From contig JAUTDP010000015.1 of assembly GCA_033439795.1 (NCBI GenBank), forward strand, positions 310,001-374,000: a stretch of 64,000 nucleotides of DNA, written 5' to 3'. This DNA comes from Sordaria brevicollis (Eukaryota > Ascomycota > Sordariomycetes > Sordariales > Sordariaceae). Each line of letters opens with the position of its first letter. Position 1 is the stretch's first letter. The notes below the pieces were generated by a model. That model saw only the letters and a program-made list of their open reading frames with translations. It was not told the origin of the DNA and made no database searches. Made by a program: the position numbers and the translations under genes. Of the stretch, positions 37,143 to 48,880 are shown piece by piece.

Positions 37143-37239
37143 TGACCCGTAACGGACTTGAACCGTTATCTTCCTGCGGCACGCATGCAGACGAGCATCT
37201 AAGTCTCGCTAGGAATGTTCCCACTTACACCAACGGGTC
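37143..37239 (-). tRNA. Class II tRNA, best read as tRNA-Leu (UAG), irregular
   Basis: 97 nt. The acceptor pairs GACCCGT with ACGGGTC and the discriminator is A. The D arm is canonical (GTGT/ACAT with A14, G18, G19, A21). The T arm AACGG-TTCAAGT-CCGTT is perfect and serves as a B box. A CTGC/GCAG stem with a 9-nt loop reads as a long variable arm. Between them, CGAGA-CTTAGAT-GCTCG reads as an anticodon arm with loop CUUAGAU, anticodon UAG, but has an A-G mismatch at the loop-closing pair. About five extra bases (CCTAG) lie between the D and anticodon stems. Long variable arm plus A73 plus UAG favours leucine. An unusual intron or a decayed gene are the alternatives. Confidence 0.6.
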
Positions 37240-39900
37240 TTCTTGTAATGCTGCAGGTTTGGTTAACCGTGGGGATGAGGTTGGCTTTGTTAGTGTGCTG
37301 GCTAAGCAATCCCCACTCTCCTACGGAAAGTAGGCAAAAAAATCGAGGGATAGTCAAATTTCGAGGGATAGGGAGGGTCCGTACGCTACACCCAACAAAC
37401 CGTCATTACTACTAAAAGTCATAATATTTAACTGGCAATCTAAAATCAATACCATAATATTTTTAAATAAAAATTACTACTCTATATTATTAGGAATCTA
37501 CTCTTTCAATTAGTCCTTCTTATATACGTAAAACCTTCGTATATTATCGATAAACTTATTGCGTAATAATAGTAATATTAGCGGTCGGACGCCGCTAATT
37601 TCAAAAATATAATTTGCGACATTACTACGTTAACGACTAAAATTAATTCTAAAAATAAAGGATTTCTATTTCCTAAAAATAATAATAACCTTTATAATAG
37701 GTTATAATTATATATTAATCGGTTTATACTTAATTATATTATAAAAGAATATATCCTTTTTATTTTACTTTATTTCTTCTTCTTCTTCTTCCTCTTTATT
37801 ATCCTTATTATTATCGCTATTAATAATAATTATAATTTTAATTTTAATTTTCTTAAACCCGCCTTTATTTTCTTCATCGGTATCGCTATCGCTATCGGAA
37901 TTTAATAAATCCTTATCGAACGTAGGAAGTAGGGAAACGCTATTATTAATAATAATTATTTAATTAAAAGGTTTAATTATAAAATTAAAAATAAAAATAA
38001 TCTCTCCTATATTAATAATAAAAGCTAACGCCTTTTTACTATTATAAACCTATATTAAATAGCGTAAATCGTTAAAATCGCGGTAATTAATATTATAATT
38101 ATTTTTTATTAATTATTTTTCGAAAGTAAATTAGTACTAACGACTTTTATTATTCTTTATTTAATTAAGGGGGTCCTTCTATTCAATTATTTATTTTTCT
38201 TTAAATATATTTTACTCTTTCTTTTATTATTCTATAATAACATTTAATTATTTCCTCCTCTCGACCGCTATTTTTATTACTTCTTTTTTTTTTATTTCTT
38301 AATATATACGCTAAATAAAAATATTATTTATTAATTATCTTTTTAATTTTATAATACGTTTCCTAGATTTTTTCGTATTAAAGGATTTAAATTATTCGGC
38401 GTATTTTAACCGGTATTATTTTAAATAATTATACGCTAATATTCTTTTATAAAACTTTATTTCGACCGTTTAATATACTACGGCTATTTTTTTATCATAA
38501 TTATTAATATCGATATTTAATTTCTTTATTAATATAATAAACGATTTAATAATAGTCTTTCAACGCTCCTTATCGGGTATTATTTCCGGAAATTTAATAG
38601 TCTCCTCGCCCTTCCGCTATGTATATAAATTCGATAAAACTAATTTTCGATTTGGTGGGAAAAAACCGGTTTTTTCGAATCTAATAATAATATTAGCGTA
38701 TTTAAACGCGTAGTCCTAAATACTTTATAACCCTACGGTATATTAAGAATAATTTAAATTAAATTATCCTAACCGGAAGTATTCTTTTAATCTTTTTAGT
38801 AAATTACTTTTAGTAATTAAAAAATACTTATATTTATAAATTGAAGAAAGTGGGAATTATACAGCGGGAGGAATAAAATGAAAATATCAAAACGTAAATA
38901 ATATTTATAAAGATTTAAATTATAATAATTAAAAAAAGAATCTAATATTAATAAACGGTAAATACGTTCGTTAATTAGCGCCTTTATTCGTATAGTATCC
39001 AATTCGTTTAAATCGTATATATAAATATTATATTCTTTATTATATTATTCTTCGTTATAATTAACTTATTTTATAAAATTAAACGTATTATTATTTTAAA
39101 GGTAAAAACCTTTTTATTAAATTAAAATATAATACTTTTAAAAATATTTATTAAAATAGCGGATCTAATCTATTATAATCTCTACGTTATTAAACGTAAT
39201 ATTTAATTAAGTAAAGCGAACGTTATTTTCGAGGTTATTATTTACTATATTTTCTATTAACTATTTTTTAAAAATAATAAAGAGAGGTAAATAATAGCCA
39301 ATAGCATTTCCTCTACTGATTAATATAATCAATTTATAATTGGCTAAATCGATTACCTCGGGTTTAATTTATATAATTATTAATTATAATGAATAATTAA
39401 TTACCGGGATTTAAAAACTTTAATTAGTCTATTTTTTTCTATTCTTAATAACCGTTAAAATTTCGAAATTATTACCGAATATAGCTATACGGTAACCTAT
39501 TTTATTAACGTTCTAAATTCTAAAATTCGTAAAGTTATATTCTATAATAATAATTTCCAAAATATTAAAAAACTTAATTATATTATCGACGTATTATTAA
39601 ATAAATATATATTTAGCCTTTATAAATTTAATTTGAAAGTTAGAATATTATTTGAAGCGGAGCTTCAATATTGAGAAGTGTTGAAAAAACACGGAGCAAA
39701 GCGTTGAGCGTAGCTTCTTCTATAATACGGTGACCCCCCTGCGTCGATCCCAAAAATCTTCCCGAAGTTTACCCGTCTACCCGAGACCACAATCCCTGTT
39801 TCTCGACCTGCAATTGGTTAAATTAAACTTTTGCCAAGGCGCTAAAGATGGGACAAGGCTTGGCGTTTTAAAGTGGGTCCTACTAAGGCAAAGTGGGTAC

Positions 39901-40172
39901 CAAAATGATGAGTAAGCCGAGACGAGTACAATGGTACCACTCACGTGACTGTAACTAGCCTGCCGGCCGAGAAAAACGGCTTTGAAAAAATCCGACGGAT
40001 ATATAGAAAAAATTCTAAAAGGCTTATCAATAAGGGTAAGGTATCTATAGAAAAAATAAGTATAAAAATGATGAGTGAGCTAAGGCGAATAATTTGGTAC
40101 TACTCACGTAACCGTAGCTAGCTTGCCGGCCGAGAAAAACGGCTTTGAAAAAATCCAACGGATATATAAAAA
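39901..40172 (+). repeat. Direct repeat, two ~110-bp units
   Basis: 39901-40012 and 40064-40172 share ATGATGAGT, GGTAC.ACTCACGT and GCCGGCCGAGAAAAACGGC (a short hairpin), then TTTGAAAAAATCC.ACGG. The second copy differs mainly by transitions. A partial third match starts near 40200. Confidence 0.75.
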
Positions 40173-40199
40173 GAAAAAATAATTTTATTTTTAAAATAA

Positions 40200-40275
40200 A
40201 ACGTCGTAGCTAACCTAGCAAGTGTACGGTTATAATATATACCCTTTAGCGGTCGGTTCAATTCCCGGCCGAAGT
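40200..40275 (+). repeat. Degenerate tRNA-derived (SINE-like) segment
   Basis: CGGTTCAATTCCCGG at about 40253-40267 is an intact B box with a pairing T-stem. GTAGCTAACCTAGC upstream is a degraded A box. A CTTTTT run follows at about 40287. The acceptor pairing is poor, so this is a tRNA-derived relic rather than a working tRNA. Confidence 0.45.
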
Positions 40276-40600
40276 AAAAATAAAATCTTTTTAATAATAT
40301 TTAAATAATATATGAAAAATAACCAATAAATAATAATAATTAAATAATTAATAATAATTAAATAAGAAATAATAATTAAATAAATTATAAAAAATAAATA
40401 AATAACTAGAACTAAATAAATCATAATAAATAAATAAAGAATAATAAATAAATAGATAATAATAAATAAATAAAAAATACTAAATAAAGAATAATAAAGA
40501 AATAAATAATAATAATAGAAAAAACTTAATGAAAATATAATAAAAAATAGAAGAAGTAAATGTTAAGCTCCGCTTCAAGTAAATTTCTGCCCACCTGTAT

Positions 40601-40623
40601 AAAATTTGCCGAAGGCAAATTTT
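40601..40623. repeat. 10-bp-stem hairpin followed by GC-rich tail
   Basis: AAAATTTGCC, a 3-nt loop, then its complement GGCAAATTTT, followed directly by GCGGGGGTACGGGGGCGGC, an un-mutated GC-rich stretch inside A+T-rich DNA. Confidence 0.7.
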
Positions 40624-41401
40624 GCGGGGGTACGGGGGCGGCAGCCCTCGTAGGTAATCCTCCTTCTATTATTTATATTAACGTTTATTCATTAAAGGAA
40701 CTAAATTTAATCGCTTAATATGCAATTTATTTATAGCTTCCTCTATAAAGTTTTTACCGGGTATATTACTAACGTTAATTAATTAATATATATATACTTT
40801 AAGAATATTATCTTCTACTTTATTAAAGCTCCTTAATTTCTTATTATTATAAACCTTTACAATAAAGTAATTAATATCCTATAATGCTTTATAATAATAA
40901 TTAATTACACTCTTACCGTAATTAAATAAATTAATAATATAATAGATAATAAGCTTTAATTAAAAGGTATTATTTAATATAATACGTCGTAAATACTATC
41001 GACGTTAAGCGGTCTAAAGCTACCGGGCTATTCTAATAAAAAGATTCGCACTCCTCTTATTGGGAGGGTAACGCTATATACTAATTAAATAAAGAAAAAA
41101 GGCTAAAATATTAAGTAATATATTATAATATTAATAAAAAAGAGGGTCGTACTATTATAAGGGTACTAAATAAGGGTAATCGATATTACTATTTACGAAT
41201 AATAGCAACTTCCGAAATAAGGATATTGAAACAGGGAAAATCAATTACGTTTTGTGTGCGTTTCGCTAACAAACTTAAACTGGGCTACATTTGGTGCACG
41301 GACTGTGCTTGTCCCTCTGAAATGGGCTGTCCCTCGATTTTTTTGCCCACTCTCCGCAGGACAGTGGGGATTGCTTGGCCTCCAACTCATCCCCACGGTT
41401 A

Positions 41402-41544
41402 GTGAAGGTTGCTTATGAAGTCCCGTCCTATTCCGCTTGGAGGGGGCTGAACCTTGGGATGAACGCGGGCGGGCTGGGTATAGGAGAGTCAAGTTGATTG
41501 CGGAGCGACAGAATATGGAAGGAGAGGAAAGGAAGGAATACAAA
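41402..41544. other. 143 bp of intact host DNA between two transposons
   Basis: Normal GC and no RIP pattern between the TA site and the GGAGG duplication of the next element. No gene. Confidence 0.6.
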
Positions 41545-41549
41545 GGAGG

Positions 41550-41817
41550 TGTGAAAGCGTGATCCTACGAGAGATTCGACAACAAGATTAGAAGCCACAA
41601 TTCAAAGTAAAATTAAATGTAAAGAAGAAAGGGAAGGTTGACAATCGAAGGCATCGTCAATCTGGCATATAAGCCAGGCGTTTCTGCCGTCCTATGTCGC
41701 CTTCCCAATTTGGAACTATCTAATTGATAAAAATAAGAGCTTTATTCGATCCGATATATTATAGTCCCTGTGCCTTGTTTTTGGTATTCCTAGGGCCTAT
41801 TTTGCTGTATTATAATA
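41550..41817 (-). repeat. 3' LTR (left) of Gypsy element 2
   Basis: 268 bp starting TGTGAAAGCGTGATCC. The outer ~180 bp look un-mutated; the inner part is RIP-mutated (ending TATTATAATA where the other LTR has TGCCATGACA). Confidence 0.92.
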
Positions 41818-42849
41818 TTACCCCCCCTTCCGAATAAAGGCTTAGCCCTAAAGCCGAAAAGATAAAAGTATAAAAGAAATAAAATAAATAACGGTTATTA
41901 TCTATATAAAAATCGCGGATCTATTTCTATTAATTAACGGATTAAAGAATAAAATAAACGCCGAACCCTTATTACTCTCCTTTATTTCCTCTTCCTAAAT
42001 TTCTTCCCTTTCCCTTTATTTACCGGTATATTATCCTCTTTATAATCTTCTACCGTTAATCCCTTCTCCGTTACCCGTATTTATACCTCTAACCTCTTTA
42101 AGGGCCTAATCTACTCCGTATACTTATTATAATATTCTTTTAATTACTTCGTTATATTCTTAAAACCCTCTGCTAAATACTATTCTAGGTTGGGGTCCTA
42201 ACCTTTTTAATTTACTTAGTATTTTAATTTCCTATTTATTATTTTATTATTTATTATACGTTTAACCTTCTATTCCTCCTTACTATTAATAATCTTTCCC
42301 CCCGGATTTAGGTTCCTCTACCCTAGTAACGGGTTATTAAAATCTTTTTATAATTTATCCGTATAGAATACTTTAAACCCTCTCTAAGACGGTAGGAAAT
42401 CTAATTCGTACGAATATCCGACTATTTTAATAATAATAAATAGTATATGTATTAACGGGAAATTTAATTTATTGCTTAGTCGGTTAATAGTTTAATTCTT
42501 TTTAATAACGAATACCCGATTTTTTACCCCGAAATCCAATTCTCTCTTATATTTATTAATTACCTTAATTTATCGTTTTTATACCTATTCTACCGTTTAT
42601 TTAATTATTTCGTATATTTTTTTCAATTTATCCAATATAGTCGACGTTTATTAGTAGGATAGTCTTTCCTATAAACTCGATCTCCTTTGTTTCCCTTTTT
42701 TTAATTCCGCCGTTTCTTCCTAATTAAATAATATATAAAGATCCTATTCGAATATAGCTTTATACAAACTTATACCGTTTAAATTATTATATAATAATAT
42801 ACTTTAGATTGTATTTAATACCGGTAAGAATTTTAATTAATTATCTTAA

Positions 42850-43150
42850 TAATAGGAAACGTATAAACGAAGCTTTTAGTCGATATATTAATTTATTATT
42901 TTAATTTAGTTAACGGTTTATAAATGGCCTAAATTATTTAATTTCTAATCGATTTTTAATAATTTAGTTATTTTTTATATAAAATCGGATACGAATTAGG
43001 GGTTTCGGTCGTTAATTACTTACTTAAGTAATTTAAATACCCGATATAGCCCTCCGAAATATAATTTAGTTATATTTTTTCCGGTAACGCTATTAATATA
43101 AGGAACGTATTAGGATATTTTTATTAATCGATTAATTATTACTAATATAT
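42850..43150 (-). pseudogene. Integrase remnant, Gypsy element 2
   Basis: A degraded NDRNP.FVSDF-type segment on the minus strand near 42960-43015 corresponds to the DRGP.F..DF block of integrase. It lies 3' of the RT remnant in the element's own orientation, the Ty3/Gypsy order. Confidence 0.7.
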
Positions 43151-44279
43151 TATTGAATTTATAACGGTCTTTTAGTATCGATTTAAAATTTATAACGATA
43201 AATTACTATAATTTATAATCCTATTCGATTTCTAGGGGGTATAATAATTTAGGCGTTTTATCCTTCGGAACTTTAATAGAATAGTATATTTAATAATTAT
43301 TTACGTAACGATCTATATTTAAAGTTATATTTAATTATTAATACCGTTTCGTAATGATTTTTCTAATTTTATTCCTTCCCGGGTATCCCGTTAATAATAT
43401 ATTATAGTATATTTTAATTGAAGAGGTTTTTAAGTTATTATCTTCCGGAACCACTAACTTCCCGTCCTGAAGTGTTAAATTATATTTATTTTAGAACGGG
43501 GGTTCCCCAACCTAGGCCTTAATCTGGTATTTTAAAATTAATTCGATTAAACGGTTCGTTTTTAATAGGGATTCTACTAAGTCTATTTCTATTAATGGTA
43601 TTACCGGTTCTATATAAAAGATAGTATTTAATTTAACTTTCGGCGTTTCCTCTTTATTTCCGGTAAAAACGAAATATTTACTTTAGGGTTTCAAAATCTT
43701 TAAAGTTCGCTAATCGTTACGCTTTTTTAGAACGGTCTTTAAGTCCTTTAATTTTTGTAATAGAGCGTCGGCCGTAACGTTATCCTTGCCCGGCTAGTAT
43801 ATTATTTTAAAATCGAATTTAAAGAGCCTTTTTAATTACTTTATTTACTGTATATTGAATAACCGTTTGGTACTAAAATATTCTAAAGTTTAATAATTTA
43901 TAAATACTTCGAAAGGGCGTCCTTTCAATTCGGGTTTCTATAATTCTATTATTTTTATTATAGCTAATAATTCTTTATTATATATAGGGTAATTGAATTC
44001 TATTAGTATTATTATTTTTAAAAAGAATACGATTGGGTGCTATTATTAGTTATCCTATAATTGGAAGAGTACGCCGCCGTATATTTTATCCGAAATATCC
44101 GTTTCTACTTTAATATCCTTTTCGAATAAAAAATATATAAGTATAAGTACGTTAAAGAGGCTTTCTTTAAAATTTAGGAACGCTTCGTAGTAATTGTCGT
44201 CCTATAGGAAGGTTTTATCCTTCCGGGTTAATTTCGTTAATAGTTTCGTAATTTGGCCGAAATTACGGACGAATTTTCT

Positions 44280-44900
44280 ATAAAAATTATAAAATCCGAA
44301 GAAGGCTTAAACCCCTTTAAGGTTTTAGGGGGTAGTTTAATCCTTAACGGTTATTATTTTCTTAGGGTTTACCGAAATACTATTTATATTAATAATAAAA
44401 CTTAAGAATTTTATCTTTATTACGTAAAATTTATATTTTTTAATATCGGTTTATAATTTAGCTTTCCTTAATTTAATTAGAATTTACTTTACGTATATTT
44501 TATATTTTGCTTCGGTCTTCGAGAAAATTAAAATATTATCGATATAAGCGTTATAAAAATCTTAGTACCCTATTAAAATTTCGTTAATTAATCGCTAGAA
44601 CGAGGATAGGCTATTATAAAGACCGAATAGAAGTATTTTATATCGGTAAATATTAAAGTTAATCCGGAAAGTAGTATAATTTTCGTAGCCCGGGTATATT
44701 TATATACGATAGAACGTTTAACGGATATTAATCTTCGTAAAGATTCGAATTTTATTAATTTTAATTAATATTTCTTTAATAAAGGGTAGAGGGTATTAAT
44801 CCTTTTGAGAGAGAGTGTTAAATTTTCGGTAATTTATATAGAATTTTAAACCGCTATTTGCTTTTAGTATAAATAAAATTGGTACGGCCTAAGGCGTTAA
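44280..44900 (-). pseudogene. Reverse transcriptase remnant, Gypsy element 2
   Basis: On the minus strand the translation gives YKILLFGL at about 44610-44640 and, some 30 codons downstream, AYIDNILIF at about 44526-44552, the YxDD catalytic box with the second Asp changed to Asn. Interrupted by stops, non-functional. Confidence 0.85.
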
Positions 44901-47900
44901 ATTTATTTTAATAAACCCCTTTTATAAATTCTTTATAATGTATTTTCGATATTCTTTTAATTCTTCTAGCGTTATCCTATATAATAGGTTGAATTTAAGG
45001 TCTTCGGGCCGTTTTCCTTCTTTAAAAATAATCCGGTGGTCGATATTCTCCTTATAGTCTAGGAGTATATTTAATTTTATTTTATTAAAGATTCTTAATT
45101 CGTTATAATAGTAGGAGGGTACTTTCTTTAAAATTATTTACCGTTTTTTATCGTTATTTTTTTTTAACGGATCCTTATCCTTATACCGGCGTTCAATTAA
45201 CCCTTCAATTTTATATAAATTTATAAACTCTATTTTTACTTATTTCCTTAAATATTATTTAAAGATTATTATATTAATTACCGTTAAATTTATTAATCTT
45301 TATTTAATTTAACCCTATTCCTTTTTTAATTAGTAAAGTCCTTAATTATTTCGATATAAGTATTTCTTTTCTTTCTATTAAAGTTTCCTTTAGGGGGGAG
45401 TAATTATTGGCTATTTTTATTCCGTTTATCTTTTATCGAATTCGTATTCTATAGCGTTAATTCTATAAGTGTATAAATTAATTTTATAAACCGGCTATTT
45501 TCTTTATAATAATATTAATAGTCTTTAATCGGTATAATTTGCCGGATGGGTATTATTTTTTCTCGGTTTTTCCTATATAATTTCTAATTATTGGATTCGA
45601 ACTTATATTATTTTTTATTTCTATTCGCTTCCGGCCTTTCTCCTAATATCTTCTTCTTCTATAAATTAGTCTCTTTTTAATATATCCCTTTAATAAAATA
45701 AATATTAAAGTAAAGGATTTGTATTATTTATTTTAATATCCTTCAATCCTAGAATAGGGATTATATTTAACCGATATATTAAATAATTATACTTATAATC
45801 GGGGAGGATATCGTTCTTTTCGAATTATATTTTACTAATAATTATATCCCTTTTTAAATTAAATAGTATAATTATTTATTACTTTTAGAAGGTATAATTA
45901 TCGATCCGAAGATATCCGTGCAAAGCGATTTCGATAAAATCGGGGGCCGCTTTTTTATATAGGGTTACTAATCCCGGCGCGAAGTCGTTATACGATTCTA
46001 ATTATAATAATTTCTTTAATTTATTAACGAAAGATTTATTTACGATTAAGTATACGTCTATTCTAGTATTAATTAATGTACGTTTTATTTAAATTAATAA
46101 TCTATTATATATTATATTATATATAATTAGGAATAATTTTCTACTATTTAAATAATCGGATAATTTAAAATCGGGGTATATTTTATTAACTTCGTTATTT
46201 ATAATTATATTAATATTATTAATTAATATTTCCCTTAGGAAGGAGGCGTTTTATCTTAGGGTATTTAATTTTCCGATTCCGATTCGATAAGTACCTTTAA
46301 CCTTAAAGTTAAATCCTCTTCCTTTTTAGACGGCTTATTGATTATAGAGCCGGTAGGAATTATTTAGGTACCTTAAATTTTATTAGTAATAGTAATTAAT
46401 TGAACTTCGATAGTTTTTTCGATTTTTCCCTTTTTTGGATATACGTCGGATGTGTGCCCCACTTTACAATAATTAAAATATTTACTTTTAGCCCGGAATT
46501 TCTTTATTTCCTTAAAAAATAAACGCTAGTATTTAAATATAGAATAAATCGGCTAATTATTATTAAAGCGCGGTATACAATTAGCGCCGAAGGTTATATT
46601 ATTTACCGATTTCTAATAGAAAAATATTTCCTCCAATTTATTAATTTCGTTAATAAATTATAGTAATTGAATATATTCGTCGAATATTTTCTACGAATTT
46701 AAATAGGTTATTTCCGTAGCGATTTTTAATTTTCGGGGGAGTTTTCGGTATAAATCCCTTTTTTACATCTCCCTAAATAGATAGCTTTATCCCGCTAAAC
46801 GTATGAAAATTACTTTAAAATTTTAAAAACGGTTAAAGGTTTATATTTTTAACTTTTTAAATTCGCGGACCGCCTTCTTAAGCGAATTATAATCGTAATA
46901 ATTATATTATAAATATATTAATAGATTGTCCGCGGTATATAAAGGATTAGAATAGGTATTAGCGTCTAAGTAAGGAATTATATTATCGGTTATTAATCCT
47001 CCGAATTAAATTATAATTTCTCTTATATAAGTTAATTCATCCTCGAAATAATCCTAATTAATTCGTAATTTATTCTTTATCTAGTAGTACTAGGTTTCGA
47101 AGGATATTTTATTATTAATATCGTTACTAAATATAGGAATATCGGGTACTTTGGCCGATTTTTTATAGTATTTTTTCGGCCCGCTTACTTCGGTTAAAGG
47201 CGTTACCGATTATTAATAAATTAAATCGCCGGTATAACGAAAAATTCTATAAATATTTTTACTATCGTTTCTATTATTAAAATTATCGTTAAATAAAATA
47301 CCGTTAGTAATAGGGTTTAGGCGTTTATAATACAGATTAATAATACTTCTTCCCGTTTTAAATAAGGATATTTTAGAGGAAGACGGGGGTATTTCTATAA
47401 ACGGGGTCTCGACTTTAATAATCCTATTTAACCGTATTAATAAAGCGATAATATCTTGTAAAAATTTATTCTATTCCCGTAATATAAAAATTTTATCGAA
47501 GAATTATTTATCTTTTTTAAACGTAAATTGTTTAATCGACGCTAAGGCTTACCGGACGAAGAATGTAACTTAGGATTCTACCCGTCGGATATCGGAATTA
47601 ATATTTTAGAATATTTTTTAAATATCATTAATTAAGTCGGTATATATATTAATTAATAAGAAACGAATTCGGGTCTTATATTAAATATTAACGGGGTTTT
47701 AATTATAGGCCTATTTAAATTAATTAGGATCTATCTCCCCGTCCTATTTTAATAGAACGTCGGAAGTAAGGGCTTAATCGGAGAAAGGTCGGAAATATAA
47801 AGTACCTATTCCGTCGTTACGTTAATAATATTTATTGAATACGTTAAAACGTTCTTAAAAGTCGAGAATAATATCTTATAAAGTATATGCGTACTTAAGG

Positions 47901-48607
47901 TTAAAAATTACCGGGTAGATATTTTTAATATAATTTTAGTATAGCGCTTCTAAATTTTAATTTTAGTCGTTTTTAGCCGCCCGGGGAAATTAATTGCCGA
48001 AGAGTAATTATCGTTTAATTTTAATAGCGGGAAGTACGTACTTTAGAAAGTAGGTCGTAAAATTGACGTATCGCGGACGTATAAATAATAGGGAGGAGCG
48101 GGTCTTTCCTTTCGTAATAAAAGGGGAGTATAGTAAAAATAATCGAGGGGCGAATAGGGGTAATTTAGAGAAGAAAAGTAATTTAATTAATATTGTAGTA
48201 ATAATTATTTTTATTAAGATTATCGATTTTTTATTTAGAATGGTAATAATTTAAGGGGAGTATTTTTTACCGGATAGGTTTCCTTTATCGTCCGCATCGA
48301 TATATAGAGATTAATAATATTAAGAAATATTTTTTATTTCTCCGTTTATAATAAATTAGACGAAAGAGGAGGTAAGTAATTATTTTTGTTTGGGGGTAGG
48401 GTATTCGGTTTATTTTCTACTAATATTTCTAGGTTGGACTTCTTTTATTATAATATTAAATCGATAGGAAAGTAAAGGGGGTAATAATTTATATCGTTCT
48501 TTATAATATTTCTTTTTTTATTTCGCTCGCGACGCTTCGTCCGAGTATTATTTAAGAAGGATATTTAACGCCGTCCCCGGTTAATAAATAAATAATACTT
48601 AATTTTA

Positions 48608-48875
48608 TATAAAAGCGTAATCCTACGAGAGATTCGATAATAAGATTAGAAGCTATAATTCAAAGTAAAATTAAGTGTAAAGAAGAAAGGGAAGGTTAAT
48701 AATCGAAGGTATTGTTAATTTGGTATATAAGCTAGGCGTTTCTGCCGTCCTATGTCGCCTTCCCAATTTGGAACTATCTAATCGATAAGAATAAGAGCTT
48801 TATTCGATCCGATGTGTTATAGTCCCTGTGCCTTGTCTCTGGTATTCCCAGGGCCCATCCTGCCGTGCCATGACA
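48608..48875 (-). repeat. 5' LTR (right) of Gypsy element 2
   Basis: 268 bp. The inner ~130 bp carry G-to-A and C-to-T changes relative to the left LTR; the outer ~130 bp up to TGCCATGACA are clean. Confidence 0.92.
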
Positions 48876-48880
48876 GGAGG

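Larger units (their letters stand above)
39652..40578. mobile_element. Putative nested insertion with palindromic ends
   Basis: Left boundary TTGAAGCGGAGCTTCAA at 39652-39668; right boundary TTAAGCTCCGCTTCAA at 40563-40578, largely its inverted form. The left part (39715-40010) has near-normal GC, unlike its surroundings, so it arrived later or escaped RIP. It contains two similar ~110-bp units, a B-box-bearing tRNA-like segment near 40200-40275 and an A/T low-complexity tract at 40280-40560. The true limits could extend to the hairpin and GC-rich tail at 40601-40653. Confidence 0.45.
37266..41399. mobile_element. TA-flanked inverted-repeat transposon, RIP-degraded, with nested insertion
   Basis: The ends are imperfect inverted repeats of about 100 bp (37266-37370 and 41300-41399), both starting ACCGTGGGGATGAG. 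They share CAAGCAATCCCCACT and GGCAAAAAAATCGAGGGA, and the left arm has a ~17-bp insertion. TA flanks both ends (37264-37265, 41400-41401), matching the TA target duplication of Tc1/mariner/pogo elements. The interior from about 37420 is RIP-saturated with no recognisable transposase. The length (4.1 kb) exceeds typical Tc1/pogo elements, partly because of the nested ~0.9 kb segment. Confidence 0.75.
41550..48875 (-). mobile_element. RIP-destroyed Ty3/Gypsy retrotransposon, minus strand
   Basis: Full-length element of 7,326 bp. It has two 268-bp LTRs and the target duplication GGAGG at 41545-41549 and 48876-48880. The polypurine tract, seen as CCCCCCCTTCC at 41821 just inside the left LTR, and the RT/integrase remnants all point to minus-strand transcription. 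The LTR sequence is unrelated by eye to that of the first Gypsy element, so it is a different family. Confidence 0.92.

Noticed and set aside
48063..48254. 63-codon open frame inside Gypsy element 2
   Set aside because: On the strand opposite to the element and inside RIP-saturated DNA; chance opening.
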